DNA of 64,000 bases from Pseudaminobacter soli (ex Li et al. 2025) (GTDB lineage: Bacteria; Pseudomonadota; Alphaproteobacteria; Rhizobiales; Rhizobiaceae): NCBI RefSeq assembly GCF_029892515.1, contig NZ_JARXVF010000001.1, positions 620,001-684,000 of the forward strand, written 5' to 3'. Both the position numbers and the translations under genes were made by a program. Positions within the stretch are counted from its first letter, which is position 1. Each line of letters starts with the position of its first letter. Positions 59,009-64,000 of the stretch are shown here, piece by piece. The notes under the pieces are model-generated. The model was not told where the DNA came from, made no database searches, and worked only from the letters and a program-made list of their open reading frames with translations.

Positions 59009-59300
59009 TTTCTTCAGGCCCCATAGTGTAAGTTTGAAAGGCGCCCCTTTTTTGTAGAGTTGGGGCTTTGCGCGAGTTAACGCAGGGACAGCCCATTACG
59101 ATTCGCGTCTCACATCTTAATGGACTTCACACCTAATTAAGTCAATTAAATATTTCGTCATTTAGTGTCATGACTGGGGTTAAGACCCAATATTCACATA
59201 TGTAAACTTGAGCTACTGCGCCATTCGATGACCGATCGACCCAGAATGCAGACAAGCAAAGCATATGATCGATTGAAATAGGTCTTGGATTTTACAAAAA
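59009..59300. other. AT-rich intergenic region upstream of mucR
   Basis: About 290 bases clearly richer in A and T than the surroundings, with runs such as CTAATTAAGTCAATTAAAT near 59134 and a GGGT-TAAG-ACCC inverted repeat at 59177-59188. It carries the mucR promoter and probably MucR-binding sites. No gene is seen. Confidence 0.5.
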
Positions 59301-59660
59301 TCAACTTTGAGTAGTTTTGTGAACTGGTCGAGGCGCGTCCGCAATATCGTCCATCACGGACTCTTCCCACAAACGGTAGCCTGCGGCATGGGCAGCTTTG
59401 GCCAGAAGATGAGCCGAGATCGGCGCCGTCAGCAGAAAGAATACCACTCCTGCGAGTGCTCGCGTGGCGATGGCGAGATCCGGGGTCTGAACAGCCAGGG
59501 CGATCAGCACCACGCAGGAGCCCAGGGTTCCTGCCTTCGATGCCGCATGCATGCGGGTGTAGAGGTCCGGAAGGCGCAGCAGACCTATCGAAGCGACCAG
59601 GGTGAACATGGCGCCGATCACGACAAGGATGCCGGCGACGTAGTCGAGCAGCAACGTCAT
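59301..59660 (-). CDS. phaG: Mrp/Pha-type cation/proton antiporter subunit G
   Basis: A 119-residue subunit with three helices: [35 protein letters not shown] and [20 protein letters not shown]. The family motif [20 protein letters not shown] is complete. It is a small membrane part of the multisubunit Na+/H+ or K+/H+ antiporter. It overlaps phaF by four bases and is the last gene of the operon. Confidence 0.95.
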   Translation of the reverse strand: MTLLLDYVAGILVVIGAMFTLVASIGLLRLPDLYTRMHAASKAGTLGSCVVLIALAVQTPDLAIATRALAGVVFFLLTAPISAHLLAKAAHAAGYRLWEESVMDDIADAPRPVHKTTQS

Positions 59661-59983
59661 CTTCTCGTCTCTCCCTTTGCCCCGGGCGCCAAGGACGCAT
59701 CCTCCGGCTTGCGGCTCATCACGAAGCGCGCAAACGCCACGGTGGCGAGAAATCCGACCAGCCCGAGTGCAATGGCGATGTCGACGTAAAATGAAAAGCC
59801 CGTCCGGATGCCGAGAACGGCGATGAAGCCGATGGCGACCGCCACAAGCATATCCAAACCGAGAATTCGATCGGGAAGCGTGGGCCCCTTGAGCACGCGC
59901 AAGACCGTGAGCAGGAAGGACAGGCATAGCACCGCCAGCGAGACCTGCACGCAGTAGGACAGGAAGGTTTCCCCGTCGATCAT
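59657..59983 (-). CDS. phaF: Mrp/Pha-type antiporter subunit F
   Basis: A 108-residue subunit with three helices, beginning [20 protein letters not shown]. The block [20 protein letters not shown] is the MnhF/PhaF signature. ATG at 59983 overlaps the phaE stop by four bases; upstream in-frame codons lie within phaE. Confidence 0.95.
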   Translation of the reverse strand: MIDGETFLSYCVQVSLAVLCLSFLLTVLRVLKGPTLPDRILGLDMLVAVAIGFIAVLGIRTGFSFYVDIAIALGLVGFLATVAFARFVMSRKPEDASLAPGAKGETRR

Positions 59984-60453
59984 CGGAACGCCTCCATGAT
60001 CTTGCGTTCGAAACCATCGGCAATGTCGCGCCGCGCAGCGTCCGGATCGGAGCAATCGATCGCGTGGACATAAAGCACGCGCCTGTCATCAGAGACGTCG
60101 ACCGAGAGCGTTCCCGGCGTCAGCGTGATCAGATTGGCCAGCAGCGTGATCTCGAAATCGCGGTCGACCTTGAGCGGATAGGCGAAGATGCCCGGCTTGA
60201 GATCCATCTTCGACGATAACACCAGCTTGGCCACGCGCCAGGCCGACAGGATCAACTCCTTCACGAACAGGACTGCCAGCGAAAACACCCGCCCGATGCG
60301 GGCCGCACTGCGGAAAGAGCCGACCTGGTCGCGGACGAGATAGAGGCTGATGCCGCCCAAAAGCAGCCCAAAGAGCAAGTTGGGAAGCGAGAACGAACCG
60401 GTGATCGCCGCCCAGGCCAGGGCCAGCAACAGAATGCCCAACGAAAGAGCCAT
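59980..60453 (-). CDS. phaE: Mrp/Pha-type antiporter subunit E
   Basis: A 157-residue MnhE/PhaE subunit. Two N-terminal helices ([33 protein letters not shown]) precede a cytoplasmic domain with [20 protein letters not shown], the family signature, and [23 protein letters not shown] at 60453 overlaps the phaD stop by one base (TGATG). Confidence 0.95.
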   Translation of the reverse strand: MALSLGILLLALAWAAITGSFSLPNLLFGLLLGGISLYLVRDQVGSFRSAARIGRVFSLAVLFVKELILSAWRVAKLVLSSKMDLKPGIFAYPLKVDRDFEITLLANLITLTPGTLSVDVSDDRRVLYVHAIDCSDPDAARRDIADGFERKIMEAFR

Positions 60454-62027
60454 CAGCCGCCTCCCGCCGGAAAGACCGCGTTGATATAGGCCGAGCTGTT
60501 CAGCAGCCCGGCGGCCGCCATGTTCGCGACCCGGATAACGGGCTCGGGGAATATGCCCAGAAGCACGATGGGCACCGTCAGCACCACCAGCACGCCCTGG
60601 CCAAGCGCCGGCAGGGCCGTCGTCGCAGGAACGATGACTGGCGCCACGCCCTTTGCTGGCGCGTCGCGCCAGAACGCGAAAAGGAAGATACGGCCCATGG
60701 CGATCGTCGTCAGGAAGCCGGTCAGCAGGATGGCTCCCGCCAGCCACCAGGCGTTCGCATCGACAGCCGCCTTGACCAGCAGCACCTTCGGCCAAAGCCC
60801 GGATGCCGGCGGCAGACCGGCAATGGCCAGCGCCAAGAGTAGCGCAATCGCAGTCAACAATGGCGAGGCACGATAGAGGCCGGAAAGCTCATGCAGTGAG
60901 AAGCTGCCGCCCATCTCCTTCATCACCCCGGCAAGCAGGTAGAGCGCCGTCATGATCAGCATGGAGTGCACGGCGTAGAAGATCGTGCCGGAAAGCCCCG
61001 TCTCAGTGCCGAGTGCAAGCCCGGCCATCATCACGCCGACGCCGGAGATCACCAGGAAGCCGAAGACACGCCGCGTGTCCGATTGCGCCAGCGCACCGAG
61101 CACGCCGAGGATCATCGTTGCGACCGCAACCCAGCCGATCAGATCGGCTAGGATGCTACGCTCGACCGGGAACAGCATCACCAGTGTACGCAGCAGCGCA
61201 TAGATACCGATCTTGGTCAGCAGGCCGCCGAACAGTGCGGCCGCAACGATGCGTGGCGTGTGGTAGGAAGCCGGCAGCCAGAAATTCACCGGAAATGCCG
61301 CCGCCTTCATACCGAACGCCAGCAGATAGAGCGTCGCCAGCGTCATCAGCGGCGCGGCTTCGCTCATGGTCGGCGCCTTGCGAGCGATATCGGCCATGTT
61401 GAGCGTGCCGAAGGTGCCATAGAGATAGGCCGTCGCAATCAGGAACAGCGTCGTCCCGACGAGATTGAGGATCGCATATTTGGTGGCGCCATCGATCTGC
61501 GCGCGCTCCGACCCAAGCACCAGCAGGCCGAAGGACGAGATGACGAACACCTCGAACCAGACGTAGAGATTGAAGATGTCGCCGGTCAGGAAGGCACCGC
61601 TGACACCCGTCATCATCAGCATCAGGAATGGGTAGAACCCGTAGCGCCGGCCGGAAACATCGATGTCGCGGAGGGCGAAGATCGCGCAGACAAAGGCGAC
61701 GATGCCGGCAGTCAGCGCGAAGGTCGCCCCCAACGCATCAGCCGTAAAGGAGATACCGAAAGGCGGCAGCCAGCTGCCCATGGTCATCGACAGCGGCCCG
61801 TGCTCCAGGACCCGCGACAGCAACGCGGCATCTGCACCGACCAGCGCGGCCAGTCCGATCAGGGCAACGATGCCGTGCCAGCGCATTTCGTGGCGGAACA
61901 TCAGGAGCAGCGCGCCGAAGATCAGCGGGATCAGCACAGGCGCCACGATCAGCCAATCAACGGCAGGCACCGGCCCGATGATCATCGCGCCGGCCACGTC
62001 GACCGCCTTTGCACTTTCGCCCGCCAT
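60453..62027 (-). CDS. phaD: Mrp/Pha-type antiporter subunit D (NuoM/N-like)
   Basis: A 524-residue polytopic protein of the proton-conducting NADH-dehydrogenase-subunit fold with about 14 helices. It has the conserved glutamate region NLYVWFEVFVISSFGLLVLG and the lysine region AFGMKAAAFPVNFWLPASYH. With PhaA it forms the ion-translocating core. The ATG comes two bases after the phaC stop. Confidence 0.95.
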   Translation of the reverse strand: MAGESAKAVDVAGAMIIGPVPAVDWLIVAPVLIPLIFGALLLMFRHEMRWHGIVALIGLAALVGADAALLSRVLEHGPLSMTMGSWLPPFGISFTADALGATFALTAGIVAFVCAIFALRDIDVSGRRYGFYPFLMLMMTGVSGAFLTGDIFNLYVWFEVFVISSFGLLVLGSERAQIDGATKYAILNLVGTTLFLIATAYLYGTFGTLNMADIARKAPTMSEAAPLMTLATLYLLAFGMKAAAFPVNFWLPASYHTPRIVAAALFGGLLTKIGIYALLRTLVMLFPVERSILADLIGWVAVATMILGVLGALAQSDTRRVFGFLVISGVGVMMAGLALGTETGLSGTIFYAVHSMLIMTALYLLAGVMKEMGGSFSLHELSGLYRASPLLTAIALLLALAIAGLPPASGLWPKVLLVKAAVDANAWWLAGAILLTGFLTTIAMGRIFLFAFWRDAPAKGVAPVIVPATTALPALGQGVLVVLTVPIVLLGIFPEPVIRVANMAAAGLLNSSAYINAVFPAGGG

Positions 62028-62029
62028 CG

Positions 62030-62407
62030 TCAGTACCCTATCGGCGGAAGGGGCTCGCCTTCCGGTTCGGCAACGCGCATGCCGTCGGTGTCATCGGTGC
62101 CCAGTTCCTGATAGGCGCGATAGGCCAGCACCAGCAGGAAGGCGAAGAACGAGAAGGAGATGACGATCGCCGTCAGGATCAGCGCCTGCGGCAATGGGTT
62201 GGCGACCGGCCCGGTCAGAGTGGTTGCACCCTCGGGAATGATGGCCGCCACCTCGCGCATCACCCTGCCCGACGTGAAGATCAGGAGGTTCACGGCATTA
62301 CCGAAGATCGCGACGCCAAGCAGGATACGGATCACATGCTTGGACAGCATCAGATAGATCGAGACGGCAAAGAACAGCCCGACGAGAACTGCGAATGCGG
62401 GTTCCAT
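62030..62407 (-). CDS. phaC: Mrp/Pha-type antiporter subunit C (NuoK-like)
   Basis: A 125-residue NuoK-like subunit with three helices (VLVGLFFAVSIYLMLSKHVI, RILLGVAIFGNAVNLLIFTS, ALILTAIVISFSFFAFLLVL). The conserved block VANPLPQALILTAIVISF is present. A hydrophilic tail of about 25 residues follows. It shares one base with the phaB stop. Confidence 0.95.
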   Translation of the reverse strand: MEPAFAVLVGLFFAVSIYLMLSKHVIRILLGVAIFGNAVNLLIFTSGRVMREVAAIIPEGATTLTGPVANPLPQALILTAIVISFSFFAFLLVLAYRAYQELGTDDTDGMRVAEPEGEPLPPIGY

Positions 62408-62826
62408 CAGCCGTCCTCCCTTTCCTCGAGCGCAAGCGCGATCGAGGTGATCGATCCGACAACAACCAGATAGACGCCGATGTCGAAGAACATCACCGTC
62501 GAAAAGTCGACCTCGACCCCAAGGATGTGCACCGAAGTCCAGAGCCCGGTGAGGAAGGGCACACGGAAGGCGTAGGACAGCAGCCCCGAAAGCGCCGACA
62601 GGAAAAGGCCGAAACCGGAGATCGCCATCGGGTGGAAGAACATCGCGCGGCGCACCGCCGGCGCACCATAGGCGATGCCGAGGATGGCAAATGCCGACGC
62701 GGCAATGAGCCCGCCGATGAAGCCGCCGCCCGGTTCGTTGTGACCGCGCAGCAGCACGAAAACCGAGAACAGCAGCATCAGGCTGCTGAGGTAAGGCGCG
62801 GCTGTGCGAAAGATCAGTGTTCGCAT
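62407..62826 (-). CDS. phaB: Mrp/Pha-type antiporter subunit B
   Basis: A 139-residue MnhB-type subunit: [20 protein letters not shown], then the signature [20 protein letters not shown], and the C-terminal [20 protein letters not shown]. Four helices are expected. ATG at 62826 overlaps the phaA 3' end by 13 bases; the open frame further upstream lies in phaA. Confidence 0.95.
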   Translation of the reverse strand: MRTLIFRTAAPYLSSLMLLFSVFVLLRGHNEPGGGFIGGLIAASAFAILGIAYGAPAVRRAMFFHPMAISGFGLFLSALSGLLSYAFRVPFLTGLWTSVHILGVEVDFSTVMFFDIGVYLVVVGSITSIALALEEREDG

Positions 62827-64000
62827 GGCGCCTGCTCCTGGCGGGTCGTTTTGACCTTTTCGTGGCCCTTTGTGCGAACGCGGATCAGCGCCAGGATCGA
62901 CAGACCGGCGATCATGACCACGGAGATTTCGCCCAGCGTGTCGAGCCCGCGGAAGTCGACGATGATCACGTTGACGATGTTGCGGCCGTGCGCGATCGCC
63001 TTCGAGTGGGCCTCGAAGAAGCTGCTCAGCGTAGCGTCGAACGGCAGTTGGGTCACCTTGAGCAGCAGTAGCGCGAAGGCCACGCCGCATGCAGTCGACA
63101 CGATGATGTCGAGCGCCTTCTGCCCCAGGGGACGACGCTCCGTCACCGCCAGCCTGAGGCGCGTCATGACCAGCGCAAGGATGACCACGGACAGCGTCTC
63201 GACCATGAACTGGGTGAATGACAGGTCCGGCGCGCCCAGAAGCATGAACAGAAGCGCCACCGCAAAGCCCTGGATGCCGAGCGAGACGATGGCGGTCAGG
63301 CGGTCCTTCGCATAGACCACGGCACCAAGGCCGATCACGGCAATTGCCATGACGGTGAGTTCGTAGAAGCGCAGGTCAGGCCAGGCCGGCATGGACGGCA
63401 GCTCGCCGAACATGATCATCGGCACAAGAAGCGCCAGCGCCACGGCGATGAAGACGACCGTCAGATAGAAATCGAGCTTGCCGTTCTGGACGATCCGCGT
63501 CACGCGAACAGCGAGACGAACGAGACCGCGCATGGCCTGGTCGAAGCCACGGTCCGGCCCCCAGCCGATAGCCGCAAGCAGCGAAACCATCCCTGCGCGC
63601 AATTTCGCCTGGCTCCTGTAGGCCCAGATGCCCAGCACGATCGTCAGCACCGACAGGAACAGCGGCACGCCGATATGCGGCAGGGTCGAGATGTCGACCG
63701 TCAAGGATAGGCCGGCGACCGCGCGCGCCATCGGGCTCGAAAACAGGTGATGCACGAGCGGCGAATAGAGCGCCGCCGCAAAACCGGACAATGCAAGAAC
63801 CAGCGGACCGAGCCAGAGCAGAACCGGGCCTTCATGCGCCTTCTTCGGCGCATTGCCCATCGGCCCGATGAACGGCTTCAGCCCGACGGTGAAGCCTATC
63901 GCGAACATCAGCACATTTCCGATCAGCGCCACCAGCAATGCCAGCGTTGCCCAGCCGCCGCCGACCGCCAGCGCAGCATAGATTTCTTCCTTGGCGAGGA
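62814..64000 (-). CDS. phaA: Mrp/Pha-type antiporter subunit A, N-terminus outside the window
   Basis: The last ~395 codons are visible and the frame is open to the right edge, so the proton-translocating NuoL-like N-terminal half is missing. The visible part contains further helices, then the DUF4040 region ([37 protein letters not shown]) and a C-terminal region with [20 protein letters not shown] typical of MrpA. It is the first gene of the seven-gene Pha operon, which exchanges Na+ or K+ for protons and supports pH and salt tolerance. All other subunits (B to G) follow in order. Confidence 0.93.
   Translation of the reverse strand, partial: LAKEEIYAALAVGGGWATLALLVALIGNVLMFAIGFTVGLKPFIGPMGNAPKKAHEGPVLLWLGPLVLALSGFAAALYSPLVHHLFSSPMARAVAGLSLTVDISTLPHIGVPLFLSVLTIVLGIWAYRSQAKLRAGMVSLLAAIGWGPDRGFDQAMRGLVRLAVRVTRIVQNGKLDFYLTVVFIAVALALLVPMIMFGELPSMPAWPDLRFYELTVMAIAVIGLGAVVYAKDRLTAIVSLGIQGFAVALLFMLLGAPDLSFTQFMVETLSVVILALVMTRLRLAVTERRPLGQKALDIIVSTACGVAFALLLLKVTQLPFDATLSSFFEAHSKAIAHGRNIVNVIIVDFRGLDTLGEISVVMIAGLSILALIRVRTKGHEKVKTTRQEQAPCEH

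Noticed and set aside
59194-59700. A long Arg/Ser-rich minus-strand frame across the end of phaG
   Set aside because: It is out of frame with phaG and phaF, which are clear by motif. The remainder is non-coding AT-rich DNA upstream of mucR.

Overview
The window is a GC-rich chromosomal segment of an alphaproteobacterium of the order Rhizobiales, most likely Mesorhizobium-like (Phyllobacteriaceae). The grounds are a Ros/MucR zinc-finger regulator, a FeuPQ-type two-component system beside a complete cycHJKL (ccmI-E-F-H) operon, the degP / response regulator / kinase / glnE block, a seven-gene Pha/Mrp antiporter operon, an RcGTA-type gene transfer agent locus, and many short-overlap gene pairs. 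No tRNA, rRNA, insertion sequence or CRISPR array was seen.

Layout. 1-2.3 kb: the end of a class I/II aminotransferase, then an Rrf2 regulator coupled to a thioredoxin-reductase-like flavoprotein, with a palindrome on the Rrf2 start. 2.4-8.6 kb: a leucine-degradation operon (TetR regulator, isovaleryl-CoA dehydrogenase, methylcrotonyl-CoA carboxylase beta, a VOC protein, methylcrotonyl-CoA carboxylase alpha), followed by a convergent branched-chain amino acid binding protein. ETF-ubiquinone oxidoreductase, which takes the dehydrogenase's electrons, lies at 16-17.7 kb behind a LiuR-like palindrome. 10-20 kb: small exported proteins, a GST, AMP nucleosidase, an EEP-family protein, a DUF922 protein and a family-4-like uracil-DNA glycosylase with only two cysteines. 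20-27 kb: an XRE/MmyB-type regulator, a DMT transporter coupled to a molybdenum hydroxylase large subunit without partner subunits, and aminopeptidase N. 27-36 kb: a PAS kinase, glnE coupled to a kinase/regulator pair, and DegP. 36-43.6 kb: the cytochrome c maturation operon, a lipoprotein, and FeuQ/FeuP with an upstream small exported protein resembling FeuN in position and topology.

From 43.7 to 47.9 kb, on the minus strand, lies a decayed gene transfer agent cluster. The tail genes g7 to g12 are open. The terminase survives only as its last ~30 codons, the portal as its first ~35 codons, the protease and capsid genes are gone, g6 has lost its 5' part, and g13 is cut after 83 codons with g14 and g15 absent. 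At least three deletions can be read from the sequence.

From 48 to 59 kb come a bifunctional penicillin-binding protein, a DUF1214/DUF1254 pair, DUF2336, DUF1491, a peptidoglycan-binding protein overlapping a DivJ-like kinase, DUF5330, SufE, DUF6456, a small conserved protein and MucR. The window ends inside phaA, the first gene of the minus-strand Pha/Mrp operon phaABCDEFG. The best leads are the GTA relic, the FeuN-like gene with its tandem operator-like repeats, the orphan molybdenum hydroxylase subunit, the CxxC flavoprotein without a visible NADPH motif, and the uracil glycosylase without a full Fe-S ligand set.
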